This document shows, piece after piece, positions 27,177 to 35,916 of a DNA stretch of 46,913 bases (positions are counted from its first letter, which is position 1; each line of letters opens with the position of its first letter). The stretch is from assembly GCA_913020155.1 (NCBI GenBank), contig CAJWBA010000014.1, positions 1-46,913 on the forward strand. Reading direction: 5' to 3'. The DNA comes from an uncultured Flavobacteriales bacterium. GTDB taxonomy: Bacteria > Bacteroidota > Bacteroidia > Flavobacteriales > Flavobacteriaceae. The notes beneath the pieces are model-generated. The model saw only the letters and a program-made list of their open reading frames with translations. It had not been told where the DNA came from and did not search any database. The position numbers and the translations under genes were made by a program.

Positions 27177-29232
27177 TTTCTAATTGTGCTTTAAGATATT
27201 CATGCATTTCCCACTGTGATCTGAAGGGTATCCCTTTTGATTTCTTAAATTCGTTCTGAGTAGATCCATTTAAAAGTCTGGCTTTTACATTATCATTCCA
27301 GCTTATCATAAAGGTGTCAAGTAATAGCTTTTGAAGATCAGTATCATAGATGGGACAGGCTACTTCTACTCTATTTTCAATATTACGGGTCATTAAATCT
27401 GCTGAGGAAATATACATTTTTGGATCGCCGTCATTCTCAAAAATATAAACTCTTGGATGTTCTAAATATTTATCTATAATACTAATTACTTCAATATTGT
27501 CGCTTACTCCTTCGATCCCTGGAATCAAACAACAAACACCGCGAACAATCATATGAACTTCTACTCCTGCTTGACTTGCTTCATAGAGTTTATTGATGAT
27601 TTTGTAGTTTGTTATGCTATTGAGTTTTAATTTAATTTTAGCTGCTTTACCTGCCTGTGCATTTTCTATTTCATTATCAATTAAACGATTTAGAACAGAA
27701 GCTGTGTAATGAGGGGATACAATTAGATGCTTGTAGGTTTTGATTTTGTAGTTAACCTCAAAAAAACCAAAGACTTTACATACGTCTTTCAATATTTTTT
27801 GATGTGATGTGAACAATGTATAATCGGTGTAGACCTTAGCTGTACTTTCATTAAAATTCCCAGTACTAATAAAACCGTATTTTTTTAATTTGTTATCCTC
27901 TAAACGTTCAATCAAACATATTTTAGTGTGAACTTTTAAACCAGGAACTCCAAAGATCAGTTGAACTCCAGCAGTCTCTAGACGTTCCGCAAAATTAATG
28001 TTGTTTTTTTCATCAAATCGAGCTTGTAATTCGATTTGAACTGTTACTTTTTTACCATTCTTAGCTGCATTAATAAGAGAGCTTACAACCTGTGAATAAT
28101 TCGATAAGCGATACAAAGTGATTTTAATAGTTTTTACTTTAGGATCTAAAGCAACTTCACGTAAAAACTTAATAACATAGGCATAATTGTGGTAAGGTGT
28201 ATAAAGCAAAAAATCCTTTTCTGCTATCGAATTTAAGATGTTTGTATTGAGATTTAAATCTTTTATTGGCAGTGACGGAACTTCTGGATACATCAAATCT
28301 TTTCGATCTAGACTAGGAAAATTCATGTAATCCCTTCTGTGGTGGTATTTCCCTCCCGGAATTAGACTATCAGTAGTTCCAATTCCTAGTTTTTTCATTA
28401 TTAAATTTAGGGTTTTTTTGGGTATTTCTTTATCATATACCAGCCGAACTGGGTCGCCTATCATTCGATCCTTGACACTGTTCATTATTTTTTCAACATA
28501 ACTTTTACCAACATCTTCCTCTAAATCCAATTCTGCATCTCTGGTAATTTTTACCATATGTGCTTCGATTGAGGTGCAGTCAAACATATTGAATATTGTG
28601 TTAAAATTGTAACGAATCAGATCGTCCAACAGCATTACATATTGTACATCTCCCTCCTTGGGCAGTACCACAAAACGATCCAGTTGGTTGGGGATTTCAA
28701 TAAGTGCATACAAATGCTTATTCTGCCCTTTTTCGTGGGTGTTTAGCGTTATTACCAAGAAAGCTTTATTGTCGCTAAAATCCTGTATTTCGTCATGTAA
28801 AATAACAGTAACCAATACCGGCCCAACTTGTTGGTTAAAAAAATTATTTAGAAACTTTTCTTGATGTGGGCTAACTTCTTTGTCATTCAAGAAAATTATC
28901 TTTTCCTCTGAAAGTTTCTTTTCAATGTCTTTGAAGATAGATAAACTTTGAAGTTGTTGCTCGATAACTATCCCGGTTATTTCCTCAAGTAATTCCGTTG
29001 CAACAACTCCTCCTAGGGCTTTTTTTCCTGTTAAATCTGATTGTGATATTCGCTTAACCGTAGCAAAACGAACTTGAAAAAATTCGTCCAAATTATTTGA
29101 AAAAATACCTAAAAATCTCAGTCGTTCAATTAAAGGGACTGATTCCTCTGAAGCTTCTTGTAATACTCTTGCATTGAAATCTAACCAGCTTATTTCTCGA
29201 TTGACATATTTATTTGTTTGTTGTTCTCTCAT
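27166..29232 (-). CDS. ppk1: Polyphosphate kinase 1
   Basis: A 688-residue enzyme polymerising the gamma-phosphate of ATP into polyphosphate. The N-terminal REISWLDFNARVLQEA is the family start. The autophosphorylated histidine is H435 in KVHTK and the second essential histidine is H592 in EHPRVYIFENDG, the same numbers as in E. coli Ppk1. The C-terminal MYISSADLMTRNIENRVEV is also conserved. It sits between sixA (TAATG overlap at its start) and ppx, forming a polyphosphate module. Membrane association is known for the family. Confidence 0.96.
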   Translation of the reverse strand: MREQQTNKYVNREISWLDFNARVLQEASEESVPLIERLRFLGIFSNNLDEFFQVRFATVKRISQSDLTGKKALGGVVATELLEEITGIVIEQQLQSLSIFKDIEKKLSEEKIIFLNDKEVSPHQEKFLNNFFNQQVGPVLVTVILHDEIQDFSDNKAFLVITLNTHEKGQNKHLYALIEIPNQLDRFVVLPKEGDVQYVMLLDDLIRYNFNTIFNMFDCTSIEAHMVKITRDAELDLEEDVGKSYVEKIMNSVKDRMIGDPVRLVYDKEIPKKTLNLIMKKLGIGTTDSLIPGGKYHHRRDYMNFPSLDRKDLMYPEVPSLPIKDLNLNTNILNSIAEKDFLLYTPYHNYAYVIKFLREVALDPKVKTIKITLYRLSNYSQVVSSLINAAKNGKKVTVQIELQARFDEKNNINFAERLETAGVQLIFGVPGLKVHTKICLIERLEDNKLKKYGFISTGNFNESTAKVYTDYTLFTSHQKILKDVCKVFGFFEVNYKIKTYKHLIVSPHYTASVLNRLIDNEIENAQAGKAAKIKLKLNSITNYKIINKLYEASQAGVEVHMIVRGVCCLIPGIEGVSDNIEVISIIDKYLEHPRVYIFENDGDPKMYISSADLMTRNIENRVEVACPIYDTDLQKLLLDTFMISWNDNVKARLLNGSTQNEFKKSKGIPFRSQWEMHEYLKAQLENES

Positions 29233-29717
29233 TAAAAATTTAAAGATTTACGTGAGCCGCTAATTGAAGTTCCAAATTCAATAAAGGACCATTTATTTGT
29301 TTGAAAAGTTAGTTGAGTCCAACAAGAAGTTCTTAGAGCTGGCGCATTGTCGGTTGATAATTTTTGAGATAGTACAGAAAATGCAGGATTATGTCCAACA
29401 ATAATAATATTCAATAATGAATCATCTGTTTTTTTTATAAAAGTAAGCAAATCTTTGGGGTTAAAAGTGTACAGTTCTTCTAATATTCGGATTTTTTTCA
29501 GGTCATAACCTATGGTATGAGCCAGTATTTTAGCTGAGTGTAAAGCTCGATTAGCAGGACTGGTAAAAATACATTCAGCCTCATCAAAAAGATTTTTCCA
29601 ATGGTGTGAAACCCCTTGAACTGCCTTTATTCCTTTTGATGAAAGAGAACGATTTCTGTCCAAAACAGGCTCTTCCCATGAGGATTTAGCGTGTCTTAAA
29701 AAAATTAGCTTCTTCAT
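29232..29717 (-). CDS. sixA: SixA-type phosphohistidine phosphatase
   Basis: A 161-residue histidine phosphatase superfamily protein. The N-terminal FLRHAKSSW places the catalytic histidine at residue 9, and the second histidine is in IIVGHNPAF. In E. coli SixA dephosphorylates phosphohistidine on signalling or PTS proteins. The position just upstream of ppk1, a phosphohistidine enzyme, is suggestive but unproven. It overlaps the ppk1 start by one base and follows pdxH by two. Confidence 0.85.
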   Translation of the reverse strand: MKKLIFLRHAKSSWEEPVLDRNRSLSSKGIKAVQGVSHHWKNLFDEAECIFTSPANRALHSAKILAHTIGYDLKKIRILEELYTFNPKDLLTFIKKTDDSLLNIIIVGHNPAFSVLSQKLSTDNAPALRTSCWTQLTFQTNKWSFIEFGTSISGSRKSLNF

Positions 29718-29719
29718 CT

Positions 29720-30373
29720 TTAGGGGGCTAATCGTTTAGAAGTCCAATCCCCTTGTTTTTGAAGTGTAAACTCCATTCGATCGTGAAGGCGATTTGGTCT
29801 TCCTTGCCAGAATTCAATTGAACTAGGTACAACAATTAAACCTCCCCAATGTTCGGGTCGCTTGGGATCTTTATCTTCATAAAGGACTATTAGTTTATTC
29901 AATTTTTTTTCTAAAAAATCTCGATCTTCAATAGGTTCACTTTGTGCGGAAACAATGGCACCAATTTGGCTTCCCTTGGGACGAGAATAAAAATAATTGT
30001 CTGAAGTTTCTTTTGCTACTTTTTGTGCCTTTCCTTTAATTAAAACTTGGCGTTCCATAGCCGGCCAAAAAAAAGTTAGCCCAACCTTATCAAGAGCGTC
30101 AATCGCTTGACCCTTATTGCTTTTGTAGTTTGTGTAAAAAACAAATCCAGCTTTGCTGAATTGCTTTAACAATACAATACGTGCTCTGGGAAAACCATCC
30201 AATTCAAGAGTAGCAAGAGTCATTGCATTGGCTTCCTCTATCTGAGTATGCTCATCTGCAGCAGCAAACCAATCCTGAAACAAGTCAATAGGGTCGATTG
30301 ACTTGATATCGTCATCCAAAGTGTTTTTTTCATATGATTTTCGCAATGAACCAATATCTTTTTCTTCTTTCAT
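29720..30373 (-). CDS. pdxH: Pyridoxamine 5'-phosphate oxidase
   Basis: A 217-residue FMN enzyme that oxidises pyridoxamine or pyridoxine 5'-phosphate to PLP. Visible motifs are NAMTLATLELDGFPRARIVL, GFVFYTNYKSNKG, the SRPKGSQIGA substrate loop and the C-terminal WQGRPNRLHDR, all intact. The length is as expected. The gene lies within the minus-strand run, 31 bases after rnz and 2 bases before sixA. Confidence 0.96.
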   Translation of the reverse strand: MKEEKDIGSLRKSYEKNTLDDDIKSIDPIDLFQDWFAAADEHTQIEEANAMTLATLELDGFPRARIVLLKQFSKAGFVFYTNYKSNKGQAIDALDKVGLTFFWPAMERQVLIKGKAQKVAKETSDNYFYSRPKGSQIGAIVSAQSEPIEDRDFLEKKLNKLIVLYEDKDPKRPEHWGGLIVVPSSIEFWQGRPNRLHDRMEFTLQKQGDWTSKRLAP

Positions 30374-30404
30374 ATGTGCAAGTTACAATAACCTGAAATG
30401 AAAA

Positions 30405-31310
30405 TTAAATTTTAAAAGATTTACCGTCTTCTGCTAAATGTACATTTTCAAAATATTCTTTTGCTTCTTCTAAAAAAGAATTTAAATTACTGTAGCGACT
30501 GGAGTAGTGCCCTAGAATTAGACCTTTTGCATTAGCCATAGCAGCTATTTTACCTGCCTGAGCAGCAGTGCTGTGTTTAGTTTTGATGGCCAAATCCATG
30601 TGGTTCTCCAAAAAAGTAGATTCATGGTACAAAAAGGTTACATTTTTAATTAAAGTAACAATATCTTCTTTGTAAGCTGTGTCGCTACAAAAAGCATATG
30701 ACTTTGGAAGTTCTGGATCAAATGTTAAGCTTTTATTTGGAATCAATTTTCCGATTGAATCAACAAAGTCTTTCCCTGCTTTAAGATTTTCCATATCACA
30801 AACCTCAACACCATAGGTCTTTGCAGATTGAAGATTTACTTTGCGCAAGCCTGTTTTTTCTTCAAATAGATAACCGTTTGTGTAAACTCGATGATCGAGG
30901 GGTACGGTAGATACCTTAATTTTATCATCTTCAAAAACCACAACAGAATATGGAGCATCTAATTCATGAAAATGCAAAGGATAGTCTGTCCATGATTTGG
31001 CAAGTTTGAGTTGTAATGTGATTATTTCTCTAATCCCCTGGGGACCGTAAATATGTAATTCAGCTTCTCTTCCTAATAAACGAAAGGTGCTTATCAAACC
31101 AATCAAACCATAAAAATGATCTCCGTGAAGATGAGAAATAAAAATATGTCGAATACGAGCAAACTTAATTCCCAGTTTTCGAAGTTGTATTTGAGTTCCT
31201 TCTCCACAATCAATGAGAATTAAATGACCTTTTAAGTCGAGTAACTGAGAAGTGGTTTGAGCTTTTTTACGAGGTGTTGCAGCGTGGCATCCTAAAATGA
31301 TTAACTCCAT
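30405..31310 (-). CDS. rnz: Ribonuclease Z
   Basis: A 301-residue metallo-beta-lactamase-fold endonuclease that removes tRNA 3' trailers. The zinc-binding HxHxDH is SHLHGDHFYG (H60, H62, D64, H65), with later FCSDTAYKED and HSTAAQAGKIAA plus LILGHYSSRY contributing the remaining ligands. The ELAC1-type short form is complete. Because the tRNA in this window has no encoded CCA, 3' processing by RNase Z is required. It starts four bases after the STAS-like gene. Confidence 0.96.
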   Translation of the reverse strand: MELIILGCHAATPRKKAQTTSQLLDLKGHLILIDCGEGTQIQLRKLGIKFARIRHIFISHLHGDHFYGLIGLISTFRLLGREAELHIYGPQGIREIITLQLKLAKSWTDYPLHFHELDAPYSVVVFEDDKIKVSTVPLDHRVYTNGYLFEEKTGLRKVNLQSAKTYGVEVCDMENLKAGKDFVDSIGKLIPNKSLTFDPELPKSYAFCSDTAYKEDIVTLIKNVTFLYHESTFLENHMDLAIKTKHSTAAQAGKIAAMANAKGLILGHYSSRYSNLNSFLEEAKEYFENVHLAEDGKSFKI

Positions 31311-31314
31311 AAGA

Positions 31315-31644
31315 TTAAAATCCTAGATCACGTTGAATTCGATCTAAATGAATAAAATCATAGGCCTCTTTTAAGGTTGGAACAATAATTAAAGATTCTG
31401 GAAGAAAATTATATTGATCTGGAACCGCCACAAAAACAAAACCTTGATTATCGGCTTTTAATTTATTTAAAATTAGGCTTAATGCATCACTATGCTCATC
31501 TAAAAAAAAAAGCTTTAGGCAGTCTAAAATAACATCAGATTCTCCAATTTTTTCTTGATATGACTGACAAAAAATTTCCGGATTGAAAATAACATCCAAA
31601 CCAATTTGAAATTCAATTATATTATTTTCATCTTTAATAATCAT
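31315..31644 (-). CDS. Small STAS-like domain protein
   Basis: A 109-residue acidic protein I do not recognise by name. The pattern of an N-terminal beta strand, VILDCLKLFFLDEHSDALSL and a strand-helix pair GFVFVAVPDQYNFLPESLII suggests an anti-sigma-antagonist (STAS) fold. A phosphorylatable serine at the usual DxS position is not clear. It overlaps pyrB by four bases (ATGA) and precedes rnz by four, so it is strongly coupled to both. Function unknown. Confidence 0.7.
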   Translation of the reverse strand: MIIKDENNIIEFQIGLDVIFNPEIFCQSYQEKIGESDVILDCLKLFFLDEHSDALSLILNKLKADNQGFVFVAVPDQYNFLPESLIIVPTLKEAYDFIHLDRIQRDLGF

Positions 31645-32579
31645 ATAGATGGAGTCATTATTTTTGAAGCCAAGAGATAGATTATTGCCATACGAATGGC
31701 TACACCATTTTCAACCTGGTCTAAAATTATTGCTCGATCTGAATCGGCTACTTCTGAACTTATTTCCACACCTCTGTTGATGGGACCGGGATGTAAAATA
31801 ACAATTTCTTTATTTAAACTTTTAAGAAGTGGGAGCCCCAAACCATAAAGTTGAGTGTATTCTCTAATAGAAGGAAAGTAACTTTTATCCATTCGCTCAT
31901 TCTGAACTCTCAACATATTGGCAGCATCACACCATTGGAGTGCCTTTTTTAAGTCCAATTCTACTGTTACTCCTAAGGACTCAATATGCTTAGGCAAGAG
32001 GCTTTTGGGACCACATAACTTAACCTCTGCACCTAACTTTTTTAGTGCAAAAATATTAGATAATGCTACGCGGGAATGAAGAATATCCCCTACAATTACA
32101 ATTTTTTTGCCAGCTACTTCACCAAATTTTTCACGAATAGAAAAGGTGTCTAGTAAAGCTTGAGACGGGTGCTCATGGGTTCCATCGCCTGCATTAATAA
32201 TACAGGCATCAACATTCTTAGATAAAAAGGACGCTGCTCCAGGGTTGGGATGACGCATAACAATCATATCCACTTTCATTGCCAAAATATTATTGACCGT
32301 ATCAATGAGAGTTTCTCCTTTTTTAACAGAAGATTGAGCTGCCGAAAAATTAATTACATCTGCACTCAAACGCTTTTCGGCCAATTCAAAAGAAAGTTTT
32401 GTTCGTGTACTATTCTCAAAAAAAAGATTCGCAATTGTTACATCACGTAGGGTAGGAACTTTTTTTATTTTACGATTGATTACCTCTTTGAAATGATCTG
32501 CGGTCTCAAAGATTAAATGAAGATCATATTCATTTAAATACTTGATTCCCAGTAGATGTTTAACGCTTAATTGGCTCAT
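31641..32579 (-). CDS. pyrB: Aspartate carbamoyltransferase catalytic subunit
   Basis: A 312-residue enzyme for the committed step of pyrimidine synthesis. The carbamoyl-phosphate loop is FFENSTRTKLSFELAEKRL (S57-T60), followed by HPSQALLDTFSI, the 80s-type loop containing SSVKKGETL, and the C-terminal HPGPINRGVEI. No regulatory pyrI is nearby, which fits the PyrR-linked type. It overlaps pyrR by four bases and the STAS-like gene by four. Confidence 0.97.
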   Translation of the reverse strand: MSQLSVKHLLGIKYLNEYDLHLIFETADHFKEVINRKIKKVPTLRDVTIANLFFENSTRTKLSFELAEKRLSADVINFSAAQSSVKKGETLIDTVNNILAMKVDMIVMRHPNPGAASFLSKNVDACIINAGDGTHEHPSQALLDTFSIREKFGEVAGKKIVIVGDILHSRVALSNIFALKKLGAEVKLCGPKSLLPKHIESLGVTVELDLKKALQWCDAANMLRVQNERMDKSYFPSIREYTQLYGLGLPLLKSLNKEIVILHPGPINRGVEISSEVADSDRAIILDQVENGVAIRMAIIYLLASKIMTPSI

Positions 32580-33121
32580 AAGGTTTCTTTAATCAAGTAG
32601 ACCGCATCTTCGTTAGTTAATTCTTTCCAATTCACTTCTACTTTATCATTTTGTAAAGAATCTATTTGTCTCCCTACATAATCAGGCTGAATAGGAAGGT
32701 GACGACTGAATCTCCGATCAATCAAAGTCAATAATTCGATCTCTTTGGGACGGCCAAAAGACTCAATAGCAGTCAAGGCAGCACGAATACTTCGTCCAGT
32801 GTACAATACATCATCAATGAAAACTACGCACTTATCTTCAACAAGAACATTCATCTGCATTGTATTTGCAGCATGGGGTTTATCGCTTCTTCTAAAGTCA
32901 TCTCGAAAGAAAGTAGTATCGAGTTTACCGAAAGCTACTTCGCTAACTCCATAATTTTTTTTTAACAAAACGATCAATCGATCAAGAACAAAAGAACCTC
33001 TGGGTTGTAGACCTACCAGTACTGTATTTAAAAAGTCTTGGTGCTTCTCTATTAATTGGCAGGCTAGACGATTTAGTAGGATGTCTATTTGATGTTCATT
33101 AAGAAGAAGCTTTGGCTGCAT
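32576..33121 (-). CDS. pyrR: PyrR: pyr operon regulator / uracil phosphoribosyltransferase
   Basis: A 181-residue PRTase-fold protein. The PRPP-binding motif is CVVFIDDVLYTGRSIRAAL and an SFVLDRL segment after GLQPRG supports PyrR rather than Upp. In Firmicutes PyrR binds anti-antiterminator RNA loops in response to UMP. I did not find an obvious PyrR-binding loop upstream here, so enzymatic activity may be the main role. It is the first gene of the eight-gene minus-strand run, preceded by the rpsA terminator. Confidence 0.93.
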   Translation of the reverse strand: MQPKLLLNEHQIDILLNRLACQLIEKHQDFLNTVLVGLQPRGSFVLDRLIVLLKKNYGVSEVAFGKLDTTFFRDDFRRSDKPHAANTMQMNVLVEDKCVVFIDDVLYTGRSIRAALTAIESFGRPKEIELLTLIDRRFSRHLPIQPDYVGRQIDSLQNDKVEVNWKELTNEDAVYLIKETL

Positions 33122-33138
33122 GCATTTAGTTTTATTTA

Positions 33139-33146
33139 CAAAAATA
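33139..33146 (-). promoter_or_regulatory. Probable -7 box for the pyrR operon
   Basis: The minus strand reads TATTTTTG, a perfect TAnnTTTG, 17 bases before the pyrR ATG and after the upstream terminator. There is no TTG at the ideal distance. Confidence 0.4.
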
Positions 33147-33182
33147 TTATTTTTTATCTAGTGATATTGATTTATGACAATA

Positions 33183-33214
33183 AAAAAACCCTCTTTTACT
33201 AAAGAGGGTTTTTT
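33183..33214 (-). terminator. Strong intrinsic terminator of rpsA
   Basis: A 14-bp perfect stem (AAAAAACCCTCTTT at 33183-33196 with AAAGAGGGTTTTTT at 33201-33214) and a 4-nt loop, followed by a T-run on the minus strand. It separates rpsA from pyrR and would also work in the other direction. Confidence 0.9.
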
Positions 33215-33232
33215 AAATATATTAGAAAAAAA

Positions 33233-35053
33233 TTATTTTCTTTCCATCTTTTGTTTTAGATCAGCCAAAGCATCTAAATCTCCAAGGGTAGTCTTTTCAG
33301 AATTACTTGCCGCCATTTTCTTAGTTGCTTTACGTACGTTGTTACGTTCTTCTTCTTTGAAAAGAGCACTATGAGATGCTACAACACGCTTGAATTCTTT
33401 ATTGAACTCAATAACTTTGAAACTTGTCTCTTCTCCAAGACCAAGCTTACTTCCATCTTCTTTTACAAGATGACGAGAAGGTACAAAAGCTGTAACATGT
33501 TCGTTGAAGTTAATGGTTGCACCTTTGTCAACGATTTCAGTTAGTTGAGCTTTGTGTGTCGTATCTACAGCAAATACAGTTTCATATTTATCCCAAGGGT
33601 TATCCATAGTTTGTTTGTGACCTAAACTTAATTTACGGCCTTCAACATCCAATTCTAGAACAATAACCTCGATTGTATCTCCAACTGTAAGAATTTCTGA
33701 TGGGTGCTTTACTTTCTTGGTCCAAGATAAATCTGAAATGTAAACTAGACCATCGATTCCTTCTTCTAATTCAATGAATACCCCAAAGTTTGTAAAATTT
33801 CTTACAATTCCAGAGTGCTTAGATTGTATTGGATATTTATTTGTAATATCAGTCCAAGGGTCTTGAGTTAATTGCTTAATTCCAAGAGACATTTTACGAG
33901 TTTCACGATCTAATGTCAAAATCACTGCTTCTACTTCGTCTCCAACTTTCACGAAATCTTGAGCTGAACGCAAGTGAGTAGACCAAGACATTTCGGAAAC
34001 GTGTATCAAACCTTCAACACCGTCTTCAATTTCGATAAATGCACCATAATCTGCAATTACAACTACTTTACCTTTAACTTTCTCTTCTTCTTTGATTGTA
34101 TCTCCCAATTGATCCCATGGATGAGCACTCAATTGTTTTAATCCTAGCTGGATTCTTGACTTGTTATCATCAAAGTCTAAAATTACCACATTGAGTTTTT
34201 GATCCAATTCTAAAATCTCGTTCGGGTGATTGATTCGACTCCAAGAAAGGTCTGTGATATGGATTAATCCATCTACACCTCCAAGGTCTATGAATACTCC
34301 GTATGAAGTAATATTTTTAACTGTGCCTTCAAGAACTTGACCTTTTTCGAGTTGTCCAATGATTTCTTTTTTCTGCTCTTCAATATCAGCTTCGATCAAT
34401 GCTTTGTGTGATACAACAACATTTTTAAATTCTTGGTTGATTTTAACAACCTTAAATTCCATTGTTTTATCTACATACTGATCGTAGTCACGGATGGGCT
34501 TTACATCAATTTGAGATCCAGGTAAGAATGCTTCGATTCCAAAAACATCTACAATCATTCCTCCTTTTGTTCTGCATTTCACAAAACCATTAACGATTTC
34601 ACCTGTATCGTGGGCATTATTTACACGTTCCCATGCTTTGATCACACGAGCTTTACGGTGAGAAAGAATCAATTGACCTGTTCTGTCTTCTCGCGCGTCT
34701 ACAATTACCTCTACTTTATCTCCAACCTTGAGGTCTTGATTGTAACGAAATTCGTTTAGAGAAATAACACCTTCAGATTTTGCATTGATATCTATGATTG
34801 CCTCACGATCAGTCATAAAAATTACTGTTCCATCAATCACATCTTCGTCAGCTGTATCTACGAAATTTTCTTTAACTAAAGTTTCAAATTCTAACAATTG
34901 AGCATCTTCAATTACATCGATTCCTTCTTCGTAATTATGCCAGTTAAAATTTGTTAAAAAATCCTCTGCGTTATTTGCAGTAGGTTGTGCTTGGGCTTCT
35001 TGTGGAGCAGCTTGATCGTTTGCCTCTTGCTGTGTATTGTTTTTTTCAGCCAT
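33233..35053 (-). CDS. rpsA: 30S ribosomal protein S1
   Basis: A 606-residue RNA-binding protein that helps mRNA bind the 30S subunit. S1 (OB-fold) repeats are visible as DLGGVDGLIHITDLSWSRIN, EIEDGVEGLIHVSEMSWSTH and ELEEGIDGLVYISDLSWTKK, plus more diverged copies before and after. The N-terminus is acidic and Q/N/A-rich, as in other Bacteroidota S1. A longer frame begins at 35104, but MAEKNNTQQEA at 35053 is the normal start. In a group with few Shine-Dalgarno sites S1 is expected to matter for initiation. Its strong promoter is at 35164-35193. Confidence 0.96.
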   Translation of the reverse strand: MAEKNNTQQEANDQAAPQEAQAQPTANNAEDFLTNFNWHNYEEGIDVIEDAQLLEFETLVKENFVDTADEDVIDGTVIFMTDREAIIDINAKSEGVISLNEFRYNQDLKVGDKVEVIVDAREDRTGQLILSHRKARVIKAWERVNNAHDTGEIVNGFVKCRTKGGMIVDVFGIEAFLPGSQIDVKPIRDYDQYVDKTMEFKVVKINQEFKNVVVSHKALIEADIEEQKKEIIGQLEKGQVLEGTVKNITSYGVFIDLGGVDGLIHITDLSWSRINHPNEILELDQKLNVVILDFDDNKSRIQLGLKQLSAHPWDQLGDTIKEEEKVKGKVVVIADYGAFIEIEDGVEGLIHVSEMSWSTHLRSAQDFVKVGDEVEAVILTLDRETRKMSLGIKQLTQDPWTDITNKYPIQSKHSGIVRNFTNFGVFIELEEGIDGLVYISDLSWTKKVKHPSEILTVGDTIEVIVLELDVEGRKLSLGHKQTMDNPWDKYETVFAVDTTHKAQLTEIVDKGATINFNEHVTAFVPSRHLVKEDGSKLGLGEETSFKVIEFNKEFKRVVASHSALFKEEERNNVRKATKKMAASNSEKTTLGDLDALADLKQKMERK

Positions 35054-35163
35054 TGCCGATAAAATTTGTATCCTGTTGTTTTGTAGAGCTTTAAATGAAA
35101 ACAAACAGAAGTTATTCTTAATTGTTTTTTTGGTCTCTCGTTCTACTTAATCATAAGAGTTCG

Positions 35164-35193
35164 CAAATGTAGGGATAATCTATTGATAGACAA
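35164..35193 (-). promoter_or_regulatory. Consensus promoter for rpsA
   Basis: On the minus strand: TTG (35193-35191), an exact 19-bp spacer, then TACATTTG (35171-35164), a full match to TTG-N19-TAnnTTTG. The box is 110 bases before the ATG, leaving a ~100-nt 5' UTR that could carry S1 autoregulation. Confidence 0.8.
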
Positions 35194-35298
35194 AGTAGAG
35201 ACTGCTATTTTTAAAAAATCCTTTTTTACTTAAATCTACAAAACGATTGATAAGAGTTAAATTTTATTAAATTAGTTTCATCATTTTAAACTCAAAGA

Positions 35299-35913
35299 AT
35301 GCTATCAGAAAAAAAAGAACACTGGGAACATGTTTACAGAACCAAAAACCCCCAGCAAGTAAGTTGGACCCAAGAAAACCCCAAAACTTCATTTAACTAT
35401 ATTAAAAATAGTGACTTAGCAAAAAACTCAGCCATAATTGATGTTGGTGGAGGAGACAGCTTTTTGGTTGATTATTTATTGAAAGAAGGATACACTAACC
35501 TTACCGTATTGGATATTTCAGAGCAGGCAATTGAACGTGCAAAAAAACGACAAGGTACTCTAGGAAATACCGTAAATTGGATTGTTTCTGATGTATTGAA
35601 CTTTAAGCCTTCAAAACCTTTTGATCTATGGCATGATAGAGCCGCTTTTCACTTTCTAACTAATGCTTCAGAAAAAAATACCTATAAAGATCTTGTTGAT
35701 CAACATGTAACTCGGCACCTAGTAATAGCTACATTTTCAAATGACGGTCCTATTAAGTGCAGCGGACTAGTTATATCGCAATACAATGAAAAGGAATTAA
35801 CATCTTTTTTTCAACCTGCATTTCAGCTCCTAAATTCTAAACAAGAAGATCATCAAACCCCTTTTAATACGATTCAAAATTTCCAATTCGTTCATTTAAA
35901 AAGAACATCGTAA
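35299..35913 (+). CDS. Class I SAM-dependent methyltransferase
   Basis: A 204-residue methyltransferase. The SAM-binding motif I is AIIDVGGGDSFLVDYLLKEG and the acidic motif II is LTVLDISEQAIERAKKR. The N-terminal HWEHVYRTKNPQQVSWTQ resembles the thiopurine/tellurite-resistance (TPMT/TehB-like) branch. The substrate is unknown. It stands alone on the plus strand between rpsA and cmk, two genes often adjacent in bacteria, so it may be an insertion in that pair. It converges on cmk with a 3-base gap. Confidence 0.8.
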   Translation: MLSEKKEHWEHVYRTKNPQQVSWTQENPKTSFNYIKNSDLAKNSAIIDVGGGDSFLVDYLLKEGYTNLTVLDISEQAIERAKKRQGTLGNTVNWIVSDVLNFKPSKPFDLWHDRAAFHFLTNASEKNTYKDLVDQHVTRHLVIATFSNDGPIKCSGLVISQYNEKELTSFFQPAFQLLNSKQEDHQTPFNTIQNFQFVHLKRTS

Positions 35914-35916
35914 TAG

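Noticed and set aside
33122-33180. PyrR-binding RNA loop upstream of pyrR
   Set aside because: The spacer after the rpsA terminator is short and AT-rich, with no hairpin resembling the known binding-loop consensus.
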